Assembly: GCA_964633825.1 (NCBI GenBank)
Contig: CAZWHE010000002.1
Coordinates: 1-64,000 of the forward strand
Origin: CAZWHE01 sp964633825
GTDB lineage: Bacteria; Planctomycetota; B15-G4; CAYZWU01
Direction: 5' to 3'
DNA: 64,000 bases
Made by a program: the position numbers and the translations under genes. The notes under the pieces were generated by a model, which had not been told where the DNA came from, searched no databases, and saw nothing but the letters and a program-made list of their open reading frames with translations. Shown here piece by piece: positions 15,906-24,690 of the stretch. Every line of letters begins with the position of its first letter. Positions within the stretch are counted from its first letter, which is position 1.

Positions 15906-17570
15906 ATGGCTGAACAATTGATGATCAAAAAGAAGCCGCCGACCTATTCCTCGCTGAGGGACTATTGCTACGTTGTTTTCCGGCACAAGTGGAAAGCCCT
16001 CCTCATCTTCTCGGTTATCTTTACAGCCGCGACTTCTTTCGTTCTGCTTTCCACCGACACCTACAGGTCTGAAGCCAAGCTCCTGGTCCGGCTCGGCTGG
16101 GAAAGCGTGAACGTCGATCCCACGGCGACAACGGGTGAAAGGGCCGGAAGCGTTCACCAACCCCAAACGATCCAGCTGAACACGGTGCTCGATATCCTGA
16201 AAAGCCAGGCCCTGGCGGGAGAGATCGTGGACAGGATCGGGCCGGAAACGTTTTCCAGGCCCCTCGAATACAAAAATCCCTACAACAGCGGCGCGGGCTC
16301 CGAAAAAAGCGAGCCGATCCTCGTTACGGTCCGTAACTTCCTGAAGAAGGCGAAGGACGAAGCCGGTGATTTTGTGAAAGGATTGATCACCGGAATCGGA
16401 AGCGGTCGGGAACTGAGCCGCCGCGAAAAAGCAATCGGGATACTGATGAACTCCACGGAAGCCCAGCTTCTGAGAAACACGCATATCATCTCCATCGCCT
16501 ATACGGCCCAGATCCCGGAGCTGGCCCAGGACGTTGTCAAGGTGCTGACGGACCTCTACCTCGAAAAACACAAGCTCGTCTACCGCAATCCGGGCTCCTA
16601 TGAGTTTCTCAACGAACAATACCAGAAGTCCCGGGCCGAGGTGGACAGGATCGAATCACATCTGAGGGATTTGAAAAAGGAAAACGGCATTGTGTCGGTG
16701 GAACAGAGGCTCGATTTTGTCGAAACCCACGCCCTGACCATAAAGAAAGAGCTGAACCAGGCCACGGCCGACCTGGCCTCATCGGCGGCCAAGATCGCGG
16801 ACCTGAAAAAGAAACTGGCCGCGCTTCCGGAAAGGCAGCTGACGGGCGAATCGACGAGCAAGGATTTCTCGACGATCGACAGCCTTCTCGAACGGCTTCA
16901 TTCGCTCCGGAACGAGGAACAGGAAGCGCTCGCGAAATTCACCGACGACTCGGAACCGGTCCGCGTGGTGCGCCGGAAGATCGCCGAGGTCCGGGAACTG
17001 CTGAAAAACGAGAAACCGAGAGAGATCAAGTTGGAAACCTGGGGGATCAACATGGCCCACCAGGAAGTGGAATCCTCCCTGCGCGCAGAGGAAACAGCTT
17101 TGATATCAATGGAGGCCAAGACGGGAGAACTGAAAAAACAGCTGGTCCTCGCAGAGAAGGAACGGGGGGATCTGCTCGACATGAAATACCGCTTTTGTCA
17201 GCTCGAGCTCGATCTGAGCAAAGAAAAGGAGAATTTTTCTCAAATCGCCAAGAAACTGAACCATGCCAGCATGGAACAGACGCTGGAAGACAAGAGGATC
17301 TCGAGCGTCAGCATCATTCAACCCGCCACCTTTCCTTTGCAGCCTGAGGATTCCAAGAAGATCGTCGTCCTGCTCGTCGGATTCATCGGAGGCCTTGTTG
17401 GCGCCGGTGTTCTCGTTTTCGTTTTCGAATCGATGGACCACACGTTCAAAACGCTCGAAGAGGTGGAAGAAAACCTGCAGATACCGGTGCTGGTAGCCAT
17501 TCCACGGGGACGGGTGAATAAAATTTCCATCCCGGCAGAGATGAAGGAACAAACAAATGCCAGTGCATGA
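15906..17570 (+). CDS. Wzc/GumC-type chain-length and export protein
   Basis: 554 residues. N-terminal Wzz domain with the first membrane helix at about residues 28-48 (ALLIFSVIFTAATSFVLLS). A long periplasmic coiled-coil region follows (about 210-460, many heptads). The second membrane helix is at about 482-506 (KIVVLLVGFIGGLVGAGVLVF), with a short cytoplasmic tail. The tyrosine-kinase domain found at the C-terminus of Wzc is absent: it is encoded by the next gene, which overlaps by 14 bases. It controls polymer length and links Wza to the inner membrane. The ATG at 15906 has an upstream GAGGAACAGG. Confidence 0.9.
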   Translation: MAEQLMIKKKPPTYSSLRDYCYVVFRHKWKALLIFSVIFTAATSFVLLSTDTYRSEAKLLVRLGWESVNVDPTATTGERAGSVHQPQTIQLNTVLDILKSQALAGEIVDRIGPETFSRPLEYKNPYNSGAGSEKSEPILVTVRNFLKKAKDEAGDFVKGLITGIGSGRELSRREKAIGILMNSTEAQLLRNTHIISIAYTAQIPELAQDVVKVLTDLYLEKHKLVYRNPGSYEFLNEQYQKSRAEVDRIESHLRDLKKENGIVSVEQRLDFVETHALTIKKELNQATADLASSAAKIADLKKKLAALPERQLTGESTSKDFSTIDSLLERLHSLRNEEQEALAKFTDDSEPVRVVRRKIAEVRELLKNEKPREIKLETWGINMAHQEVESSLRAEETALISMEAKTGELKKQLVLAEKERGDLLDMKYRFCQLELDLSKEKENFSQIAKKLNHASMEQTLEDKRISSVSIIQPATFPLQPEDSKKIVVLLVGFIGGLVGAGVLVFVFESMDHTFKTLEEVEENLQIPVLVAIPRGRVNKISIPAEMKEQTNASA

Positions 17571-18255
17571 CGAGAAAGCAGCCGGGGATGCCGCAGCGGT
17601 ATTGAACCTCCCCGTCGAGATCAGGGAGTATTATATCGCTCTCAGGGACCGCCTTCTTATGTCCGCCGGCGACTCCCGGAACAGGCCGCGCCTGGTCGCC
17701 GTCATGAGCTGCAACAGCGGGGAAGGCGTCAGCACGGTCGCCGCCAACCTCGCCGTGATCCTTGCCCAATACGAAAACGTTCTTCTCGTGGATGCAAACA
17801 CGAACAACCCCTCGGTACACAACACGTTCGGGATGAATCCTTCTCCCGGGCTGGTCGATATTCTGCAGTCCGATGAGCAGAAGATCGCGTTGAACAATGT
17901 TGCCTGGAACCTCGACGTTCTTTGCGCCGGCCGCATCGACGGTTACGCGCCGGTCGTGCTCGAATTCCAACAGAGCCTCAACCGGCTCCTGACAGAGTGC
18001 AAAAATGACTACAAGTTCATCATACTCGATTCGCCTCCCGTCAACGGAAAGAGCACGGCGATCCGCCTGGCGAGCCTGGTGGATGACGTGATTCTCGTTA
18101 TCGAGGCGGAGCGGACAAGGCGGGAAACGGTGCGGCGAGCCAAGGAACAGCTTCTTCAGGTAAGAGCGAACATACTCGGAATCGTGCTGAACAAGAGACG
18201 ATTTCCCATTCCGAACTATCTCTATCGCAAGCAAACAGAAATTCGGAGTTATTGA
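17557..18255 (+). CDS. CpsD/BY-kinase-like ATPase with a degenerate Walker A motif
   Basis: 232 residues of the P-loop ParA/CpsD fold. Walker A reads SCNSGEGVST (residues 51-60), with Val58 (codon 17728-17730) where the nucleotide-binding lysine is expected. Walker A' is LLVDANTNNPSVH (76-88) and Walker B is FIILDSPP. The C-terminus (YLYRKQTEIRSY) has three tyrosines rather than the dense tyrosine cluster of active BY-kinases. It overlaps and should pair with the Wzc-like membrane protein. The missing lysine suggests a regulatory or weakly active partner, although the A' and B motifs remain. The wider family assignment is secure. Confidence 0.85.
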   Translation: MPVHDEKAAGDAAAVLNLPVEIREYYIALRDRLLMSAGDSRNRPRLVAVMSCNSGEGVSTVAANLAVILAQYENVLLVDANTNNPSVHNTFGMNPSPGLVDILQSDEQKIALNNVAWNLDVLCAGRIDGYAPVVLEFQQSLNRLLTECKNDYKFIILDSPPVNGKSTAIRLASLVDDVILVIEAERTRRETVRRAKEQLLQVRANILGIVLNKRRFPIPNYLYRKQTEIRSY

Positions 18256-18267
18256 TCAGTAAGAGTC

Positions 18268-19410
18268 ATGGATATGGTTACCGGTAAAATCTGGAAAATC
18301 CTGGGTTCCATCTTCCGCCCGGCGCGGGCGCGGAAGGAATTCGGCATCCATTCCATCGAAGAGTTCGAAACACTGCTCGATCGCGAGAGAACACGCTGTG
18401 AACGGAATTCACATCTTTTAACACTCGTAGTCTTCGACGTTTTCGACGCAGTCGACGTCTCCGACGCAGTCGACGCGGCCCGTGCCGGGAGCTCGTCGGT
18501 GAAGCGGATATCGAAAGCCATCACCGGACGGATTCGCTGTATCGACGAAGCCGGATGGATCGCCGGAGGACGGATCGGCGTCATCCTTCCCGACACTCCC
18601 GCAGAGGGTGCGCGGAAATTCGCCGACGACGTGATCGACAGGATCGCATCCCTGTCGCTGATTCCGCCGAAATACACCATATCGACCTACCCCTCGCAGC
18701 GCCGTCCCGGTCGTCGCGCCGGCGCTTCCGATTCCGCCGGGAGTCAAGCGGAGCCGATGGCTAAACGCGACATGTTCACCTTCCGTATCGTGCCGGCCTG
18801 GAAACGCGCCCTCGACTGCACGGCCGCGGCGCTCCTGGTAATTCTGTGTCTCCCGATCCTCGCGGCCATGGCCCTTTGGATCGCGATCGTCTCGCCGGGG
18901 CCCGTCTTTTTCAAACAGGAAAGGATCGGGGCCTGGGGGAGGCCGTTCACCTGCTGGAAATTCCGCACCATGAAGGTCAACGCCGACAATTCAACGCACA
19001 GAGAATATGTCAGGAATCTGATCAAGGACGATCCCGGATCAAGCGGTAATAAACCGATGACCAAGCTCGATTCCGGCAGTTCCCTGATCATTCCTTTGGG
19101 AAAGCTCATCCGCAAAACCGGTCTCGACGAGCTGCCGCAGCTTTTCAACGTGCTGCGCGGCGAGATGAGCCTCGTCGGACCCCGCCCCTGCCTTCCATAC
19201 GAGTACGAAGAATATCGCCTCTGGCACACCAGGAGGTTCGATGCTGTTCCCGGCCTGACCGGTCTCTGGCAGGTCAGTGGAAAGAACAGGACCACATTCA
19301 AGGAAATGATGCGCATGGACATCAATTATTCGAGACGGACATCTCTCTGGCTCGATTTCAAGATCCTTGTGATGACCATGCCGGCCATCATCGGTCAAAT
19401 TCTCAGATAA
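18268..19410 (+). CDS. Priming undecaprenyl-phosphate sugar transferase with N-terminal GGDEF-like domain
   Basis: 380 residues. Residues from about 175 onward are a WcaJ/ExoY-type bacterial sugar transferase: membrane helix (LDCTAAALLVILCLPILAAM), KFRTMK, then DELPQLFNVLRGEMSLVGPRP and PGLTGLWQVSGK. It transfers a sugar phosphate to undecaprenyl phosphate and so starts the repeat unit. Residues about 25-155 look like a degenerate diguanylate-cyclase fold (EEFETLLDRERTRCERNSH, GRIGVILPDTPAEGARKFAD) without a GGDEF signature. This half holds an 18-bp tandem repeat giving DAVD-rich sequence. The fusion may place priming under nucleotide or protein control (inference). Confidence 0.88.
   Translation: MDMVTGKIWKILGSIFRPARARKEFGIHSIEEFETLLDRERTRCERNSHLLTLVVFDVFDAVDVSDAVDAARAGSSSVKRISKAITGRIRCIDEAGWIAGGRIGVILPDTPAEGARKFADDVIDRIASLSLIPPKYTISTYPSQRRPGRRAGASDSAGSQAEPMAKRDMFTFRIVPAWKRALDCTAAALLVILCLPILAAMALWIAIVSPGPVFFKQERIGAWGRPFTCWKFRTMKVNADNSTHREYVRNLIKDDPGSSGNKPMTKLDSGSSLIIPLGKLIRKTGLDELPQLFNVLRGEMSLVGPRPCLPYEYEEYRLWHTRRFDAVPGLTGLWQVSGKNRTTFKEMMRMDINYSRRTSLWLDFKILVMTMPAIIGQILR
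18442..18477 (+). repeat. 18-bp in-frame tandem repeat (2 units plus a partial)
   Basis: Units 18442-18459 and 18460-18477 differ at a few positions. A partial copy precedes them. They encode FDAVDV-SDAVDA inside the GGDEF-like half of the sugar transferase. Confidence 0.8.
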
Positions 19411-19482
19411 GTTATTTTCTCGTTCTACCGATACAAATCCTGAGAGGAAACTTTTCGAAAAGGGTTTGAAGGGGACTATGAG

Positions 19483-20502
19483 ATGTCTCAACAGGTGGCA
19501 ATCGGAGTTGTGGGTGCGGGCTACTGGGGACCGAACCTGATCAGGAATTTTCGAGCCGTACCCGGATTCCGGGTCAAGTATATCTGCGATATCGATCCCG
19601 CCCGGTTGGAGCACATGAACCGGCTCTATCCCGATATCAAGGCAGTCGAGGATTTCGAGGTTCTCATCAACGACGACGATCTCGACGCCGTTGCCATTGC
19701 CACACCCGTCTCGCTCCATTTCGAGCTGGCCAAGATGAGCCTGCGGGCCGGAAAACACACCTTCATCGAAAAACCGATGGTCTCGTCGTCCGCCGAAGGA
19801 CGTGAGCTGATCGATCTGGCCGAGGAAATGAAACGGACGCTCATGGTCGGCCACGTCTTCATCTACACCTCGGCGGTCAGAAAAATCAAAGAGATCGTGA
19901 ACAGCGATGATTTCGGAGAGATCTACTACATCAGCGCGAGGCGCCTGAACCTCGGCCTGTTTCAGAAAGACATCAATGTGGCATGGGACCTCGCACCCCA
20001 TGACATTTCGATCATTCTCCACCTCATGGGCCGGCCTCCTAAATCGGTGAACTGCCAGGGCAAAGCCCACGTGACACGCGGCATCGAAGACGTGACCAAC
20101 ATGTCGCTCAACTTCTACAACGGGGAATTCGCAACGATCCAGAGCAGCTGGCTCGATCCCAACAAGATCCGGATCATGACGATTGTGGGCAGCAAGATGA
20201 TGATCGTCTACGACGACACGGAACCCCTGGAAAAGATCAAGATATACGATAAAAGGGTCGAGGTCCCGCCCCACTACGACTCGTTCGCCGAGTTCCAGTA
20301 CTCTTACCATTACGGCGACGTACACTCACCCTATCTCAAGCAGACGGAACCCCTTCAAGTGGAATGCTGGCACTTTCTCGACTGCATCAAATCCGGCGCC
20401 CGGCCGGAATCGGGAGGGCGGGAGGGCCTCGAAGTGATTCAGATCCTCGAAGCGGCGCAGAAGTCGATCGGGAACTGCGGCGGCAGTGTCGATATTTCGT
20501 AA
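19483..20502 (+). CDS. Gfo/Idh/MocA-family nucleotide-sugar oxidoreductase (WbpB-like)
   Basis: 339 residues. N-terminal Rossmann fold with GVVGAGYWGPNL (about residues 7-18), the family motif EKPMVSS (about 104-110), and the C-terminal alpha/beta dimerisation domain. It is followed by an acetyltransferase (20584) and an aminotransferase (21084). This trio matches WbpB, WbpD and WbpE, which convert UDP-GlcNAc-uronate to UDP-2,3-diacetamido-2,3-dideoxyglucuronate. WbpB oxidises the C3 hydroxyl with NAD. The first enzyme, a UDP-GlcNAc 6-dehydrogenase, is not in the window, so the exact sugar is inferred. Confidence 0.85.
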   Translation: MSQQVAIGVVGAGYWGPNLIRNFRAVPGFRVKYICDIDPARLEHMNRLYPDIKAVEDFEVLINDDDLDAVAIATPVSLHFELAKMSLRAGKHTFIEKPMVSSSAEGRELIDLAEEMKRTLMVGHVFIYTSAVRKIKEIVNSDDFGEIYYISARRLNLGLFQKDINVAWDLAPHDISIILHLMGRPPKSVNCQGKAHVTRGIEDVTNMSLNFYNGEFATIQSSWLDPNKIRIMTIVGSKMMIVYDDTEPLEKIKIYDKRVEVPPHYDSFAEFQYSYHYGDVHSPYLKQTEPLQVECWHFLDCIKSGARPESGGREGLEVIQILEAAQKSIGNCGGSVDIS

Positions 20503-20583
20503 AAGCCTCTGTTCAACTCATTTCCGGTAAATGCCGATATGAATCGGAAGAACCGATAAGTAACAAAAACGGGATGCTCTCTC

Positions 20584-21087
20584 ATGAGTGATGGTGTGCC
20601 GGCGACATGCAAGATCGCGTCCGATGTCAAGCTCGGCGACGGCGTGAAGATATTCGAATTTGTCAACCTCTACGGGTGCGAGATCGGCGGCGGAACGAAA
20701 ATCGGCACTTTCGTTGAAATACAGAAGGGCGCCCGGATCGGCAGGAACTGCAAGATATCGAGCCACACCTTCATCTGCGAAGGCGTTTCCATCGAAGATA
20801 ACGTTTTCGTGGGCCACAACGTCACTTTCATCAACGACGCTTTTCCAAGGGCGACGAGAGAAGACGGCTCCCTCCAGACGGAAGAGGACTGGGTCTGCAT
20901 CGAAACACTTGTCAAGAAGGGCGCCTCGATCGGTTCGAGCGTCACTTTGCTTTGCGGGATCACGATCGGCGAAAACGCCGTCATCGGAGCGGGGAGTGTC
21001 GTGACGGGGAATGTTCCGGCGGACACGATCGTCGCCGGCAATCCCGCACGGGTGCTCAGAAAAATTAACAAGGTAGAAATCAAATGA
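20584..21087 (+). CDS. Left-handed beta-helix N-acetyltransferase (WbpD-like)
   Basis: 167 residues. Hexapeptide repeats of the left-handed beta-helix run through most of the protein (IGGGTKIGTFVEIQ, ARIGRNCKISSHTFI, SIEDNVFVGHNVTFIND, ITIGENAVIGAGSVV). The C-terminus VAGNPARVLRKI is typical of sugar acetyltransferases. The catalytic-type histidine may be His in VGHNVTFIND. It would acetylate the 3-amino sugar made by the neighbouring aminotransferase using acetyl-CoA. It overlaps the aminotransferase gene by the ATGA quartet at 21084-21087, a sign of coupled translation. Confidence 0.87.
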   Translation: MSDGVPATCKIASDVKLGDGVKIFEFVNLYGCEIGGGTKIGTFVEIQKGARIGRNCKISSHTFICEGVSIEDNVFVGHNVTFINDAFPRATREDGSLQTEEDWVCIETLVKKGASIGSSVTLLCGITIGENAVIGAGSVVTGNVPADTIVAGNPARVLRKINKVEIK

Positions 21088-22217
21088 AAGTTCCATTTCT
21101 CGATCTGAAAGCTCAATACGAATCGATCAAGGGCGAAATTTCGGCCGCGCTTCAGGAGGTGCTGGACAACACGGCTTTCGCCGGCGGCCCCTTCGTGGCA
21201 CGCTTCGAAGAGGAATTCGCCGCGTTCTGCCGCTGCGAAGACGCCGTCGGCGTGGGGAGCGGCACCGATTCTCTCTGGATGGCACTCCAGGCGCTCGGCG
21301 TTGGCGAGGGCGACGAGGTGATCACCGTTCCCAACACGTTCATCGCCACGGCCGAAGCGATCAGCTTCTGCGGCGCACGGCCTGTTTTTGTCGACGTCGA
21401 CGAGCGGACATACACGATGAACCCCGCTCTGATCGAAGACGCCGTCACGCCGCGGACGAAATGCATCATTCCCGTTCACCTCTACGGCCAGACGGCCGAC
21501 ATGGGCGCCATTATGGAAATCGCCGACAAAAGAGGACTCTTTGTCGTTGAAGACGCCTGCCAGGCCCACGGCGCCGAATACAAAGGCCGGCCGGCGGGAT
21601 CGATCGGCGACGCGGGGTGTTTCAGCTTCTATCCGGGGAAGAACCTGGGAGCCTACGGCGAAGCAGGCGCGGTCGTGACCAACGACACCGAACTGGCCGA
21701 AAAGATACGCATGCTGCGCGACCACGGGCAGTCGAAAAAGCACTACCACTCGAAGATCGGCTGCAACTCGCGTATGGACGGCTTCCAGGGCGCCGTGCTC
21801 GGTGTGAAACTCAAATACCTCCCCGCCTGGAACGCCGGGCGGAGAAAAATCGCCAAGATGTACGGCGAACTCCTGGCCGAGACGGACGGCATCGTTCTCC
21901 CCCAGGTCGCGGACTATGCAAAACACGTCTTCCATATCTACGCGGTACGAACAAGAAAGCGCGACGAGTTCATGAGCGCTCTGGCCGCCGAGGGCGTTGC
22001 CAGCGGGATTCACTATCCCATTCCCGTGCACCTCCAAGAGGCCTACGGCTTTCTGAAACTGAAAAAGGGGTCATTCCCAGTCGCTGAAAAGTGCGCCGAG
22101 GAACAGGTTTCGCTCCCCATGTTCGCGGAAATGACCCGGGATCAGGTCAAATACGCGGCCAAGACGATCGGTCGCTTCAGCTGGCGCAGAAGCGGCACTC
22201 TCATTTCGTGGAGCTGA
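21084..22217 (+). CDS. DegT/DnrJ/EryC1/StrS sugar aminotransferase (WbpE-like)
   Basis: 377 residues, the normal family length. The PLP lysine is Lys186 in YPGKNLGAYGEAG. Other family marks are GSGTDSL (phosphate-binding), EDACQAHGA (Asp contacting PLP) and HVFHIYAVR near the C-terminus. It would transfer an amino group from glutamate to the C3-keto nucleotide sugar made by the WbpB-like enzyme. The last residues (RRSGTLISWS) look loosely conserved and end just before a small 21-bp duplication (22226-22260). Confidence 0.9.
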   Translation: MKVPFLDLKAQYESIKGEISAALQEVLDNTAFAGGPFVARFEEEFAAFCRCEDAVGVGSGTDSLWMALQALGVGEGDEVITVPNTFIATAEAISFCGARPVFVDVDERTYTMNPALIEDAVTPRTKCIIPVHLYGQTADMGAIMEIADKRGLFVVEDACQAHGAEYKGRPAGSIGDAGCFSFYPGKNLGAYGEAGAVVTNDTELAEKIRMLRDHGQSKKHYHSKIGCNSRMDGFQGAVLGVKLKYLPAWNAGRRKIAKMYGELLAETDGIVLPQVADYAKHVFHIYAVRTRKRDEFMSALAAEGVASGIHYPIPVHLQEAYGFLKLKKGSFPVAEKCAEEQVSLPMFAEMTRDQVKYAAKTIGRFSWRRSGTLISWS

Positions 22218-22225
22218 TGAAATCC

Positions 22226-22260
22226 TCGCCGGCCGGAGCGCCGAAATCGCCGGCCGGAGC
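22226..22260 (+). repeat. 21-bp-period direct repeat in the intergenic gap
   Basis: The 14-mer TCGCCGGCCGGAGC occurs at 22226-22239 and again at 22247-22260, between the aminotransferase stop and the next ATG. No function is evident. Confidence 0.6.
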
Positions 22261-22295
22261 ACTCGGAACAACACACTCCATTACAGCGGAATCCG

Positions 22296-23687
22296 ATGAA
22301 CCAGGACAGCGTTGACCAATTGTTCGACAGGATCAGGGAAGGGGTCGGGCTCACCTTTAACCAGACATCCCTCTCTTCCCTCGGCCTGGCCGTCATCGTT
22401 CTCCTCGGCTTGGCCGTGCTGACCCTTCCGCGGCGCTACGCTCTTCTTCCGCTGCTGGTCGGCGCATGCTTCATACCGGCCGGGCAGCGCATCGCGGTTT
22501 TCACACTCGATTTCACGCTGCTGAGAATCATGGTTCTCTTCGGCTGGGCGAGAATCATTCTCAAGAAAGATAACCGCGACTTTCACTGGAAAACGATCGA
22601 CGTTCTCATCATCGCCTGGGTCTTGTCCCGATCGGCCGCGTATATCCTGCTCCACGGCACGATGTCGGCCGTCATATACAGGCTCGGCGGGATGTTCGAC
22701 GCCCTCGGCATGTACTTTCTGTTCCGAATGCTGATCGAGGACTGGGACGATGCCTACAGGATCGTCAAGGTTTTCATCATCCTCAGCATCCCGGTGGCGT
22801 TCTTCTTCCTGATCGAGAACGGGACCGGCCGCAATCTTTTTTCCATATTCGGAGGAGTTCCCGAAGCCGCGAGGATCCGCGGGGATGATCTGCGATGCCA
22901 GGGCGCTTTCGTACACCCCATCGCGGCGGGGTGTTTCTGGGCTTCGCTCATGCCGGTGATGTTGTTCTTCCTCTGGCGCAGCGGAAAAGAAAAGATCCTG
23001 GCCATCGCCGGGCTCTGCTGTTCCGCGCTGATCATTCTCTTCTGCGCCTCCTCGACACCGGTCGTCGCCGCCCTCGCCGGCCTCGGAGCGGCCTGCCTCT
23101 TTCCAGCCAGGAGGCTCATGAAATGGATCAGGTGGGGAGCTCTCTGCTCGATCGTGGGACTCCACCTCGTAATGGACGGGCCCGTTTGGGCGCTGATCGC
23201 AAAAACGGACATCGTGGGAGGTTCCACCGGTTACCACAGATATCAGCTCATCCAGCAGGCGATCACCCGGATCGACGAATGGTGGCTTATCGGAACGACG
23301 ACCACGGCACACTGGGGACATTTCCTCTTCGATGTGGCCAACAATTATGTTTCGGAAGGGGTCCGGGGCGGATTGATCGCACTCGTCTTCTTTCTGGCGA
23401 TCATCGGATTTGCGTTCCTGGGGATCGGGCGATCGCTCCGTCTGAACAGCGGCGATTCCATGAAAACACTCTTTGCATGGCTTCTGGGGGGGATGGTTTT
23501 CGCTCACTGCACATCCTTCATCGCACTGAATTACTCCGAACAGAACACGATGATCTGGTTTCTCACCCTCGCCATCGTGGGGCGCCTGACGCCCCTCGTC
23601 GTGAAAGAGGAAGCCCTGGTCGAACAGGGTCCGTTTGCACTGGGACGAGAAGCGGAGCTCGTGAACAGGAAAGGCTTGCTGCGATGA
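22296..23687 (+). CDS. Wzy/O-antigen-ligase-like integral membrane protein
   Basis: 463 residues with roughly 10-12 membrane helices (for example LGLAVIVLLGLAVLTL, IVKVFIILSIPVAFFFLI, IALVFFLAIIGFAFLGI). The large extracytoplasmic loop before the last helices contains STGYHRYQLIQQAITR and GTTTTAHWGH. This layout fits polysaccharide polymerases and O-antigen ligases, which have low sequence conservation. Position among export, glycosyltransferase and flippase genes supports a polymerase role. The stop overlaps the next ATG (ATGA at 23684-23687). Confidence 0.72.
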   Translation: MNQDSVDQLFDRIREGVGLTFNQTSLSSLGLAVIVLLGLAVLTLPRRYALLPLLVGACFIPAGQRIAVFTLDFTLLRIMVLFGWARIILKKDNRDFHWKTIDVLIIAWVLSRSAAYILLHGTMSAVIYRLGGMFDALGMYFLFRMLIEDWDDAYRIVKVFIILSIPVAFFFLIENGTGRNLFSIFGGVPEAARIRGDDLRCQGAFVHPIAAGCFWASLMPVMLFFLWRSGKEKILAIAGLCCSALIILFCASSTPVVAALAGLGAACLFPARRLMKWIRWGALCSIVGLHLVMDGPVWALIAKTDIVGGSTGYHRYQLIQQAITRIDEWWLIGTTTTAHWGHFLFDVANNYVSEGVRGGLIALVFFLAIIGFAFLGIGRSLRLNSGDSMKTLFAWLLGGMVFAHCTSFIALNYSEQNTMIWFLTLAIVGRLTPLVVKEEALVEQGPFALGREAELVNRKGLLR

Positions 23688-24625
23688 CGGACGTCGATCT
23701 TTCCATAATCATCGTCAGCTTCAACACGAGGAGCCGGACCCTCGAATGCCTGCGCTCGGTGTATGATCAGACAAGGGACACTCGCTTCGAGGTCATCGTC
23801 GTCGACAACGCATCGAGCGACGGCTCCGGAGAGGCTATCGCGTCCGAATTTCCCAAGCTGAACCTTATCGAGCTCGAGGACAACATCGGTTTTGCCAGGG
23901 CCAACAACCTCGCCGCCGAGCGCGCGGCCGGAAAATATCTCCTGCTGCTCAATCCCGACACCCTTGTGCTCGACGGCGCCGTCCAGAGACTCCATGCATT
24001 CGCCGAGTCTCGCGGAAACGCCGGGATCTGCGGGGGCAGGTCGATTTTTCCGGACGGAACGCTCAATCCCCTCTGCTGCAGGCGCAGCCCCACCCCCTGG
24101 AGCATGTTCTGCATCGCCACGGGCCTGTCCCACATCTTCAAGGAGAGCCGGCTGTTCAATCCGGAGGCCTACGGAGCGTTTCAGCAGAACAGCGTTAAAG
24201 AAGTGGACATTATTCACGGAAGCTTCCTCCTCATCGGGAGCGGGCTCTGGAAGGAGCTGGGAGGATTCGATCCCGCCTTTTTCATGTACGGAGAAGAAGT
24301 CGATCTCTGCACGCGCGCCCGGAAAAAAGGATTCCCCTGCTTCTACACCCCCGGCGCAACGGTCATCCATTACGGCGGGGCGTCCGAAAAGATCTTTGCC
24401 GACAAGATGGTCCGTCTCCTTTCCGCTAAATCGACATTCATCAGGAGACACTGGCCCGGCCGTTCTTCCTGGTTCGGCATCTCCATGCTCTGGTTGTGGG
24501 TACTGCGTAGGTATCTGTTTACGATCTTGTCGTCTCTCTTCCCCACCCATGGCGACAGGCGGAACGTCTCGGAAATGAAAAAGATCTGGAAGCACCGATC
24601 AAATTGGCTTGTAGGATATAGATGA
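23684..24625 (+). CDS. Family 2 glycosyltransferase (rhamnosyltransferase-like)
   Basis: 313 residues. GT-A fold: LSIIIVSFNTRSRTLECLRS at the start, VVDNASSDGSG for nucleotide binding, then LLLNPDTLVLDGAV with the acidic metal-binding site and EVDLCTRARKKGF in the acceptor region. It adds a sugar to the lipid-linked repeat unit in the cytoplasm. The start is the ATG at 23684, overlapping the stop of the polymerase-like gene. Donor and acceptor cannot be told from sequence. Confidence 0.9.
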   Translation: MTDVDLSIIIVSFNTRSRTLECLRSVYDQTRDTRFEVIVVDNASSDGSGEAIASEFPKLNLIELEDNIGFARANNLAAERAAGKYLLLLNPDTLVLDGAVQRLHAFAESRGNAGICGGRSIFPDGTLNPLCCRRSPTPWSMFCIATGLSHIFKESRLFNPEAYGAFQQNSVKEVDIIHGSFLLIGSGLWKELGGFDPAFFMYGEEVDLCTRARKKGFPCFYTPGATVIHYGGASEKIFADKMVRLLSAKSTFIRRHWPGRSSWFGISMLWLWVLRRYLFTILSSLFPTHGDRRNVSEMKKIWKHRSNWLVGYR

Positions 24626-24690
24626 CAAATCCCTTAAACTACATGGAAGGACGGACCTTACAAGGGCATCTATGTTCAAGGAGACTTTCG

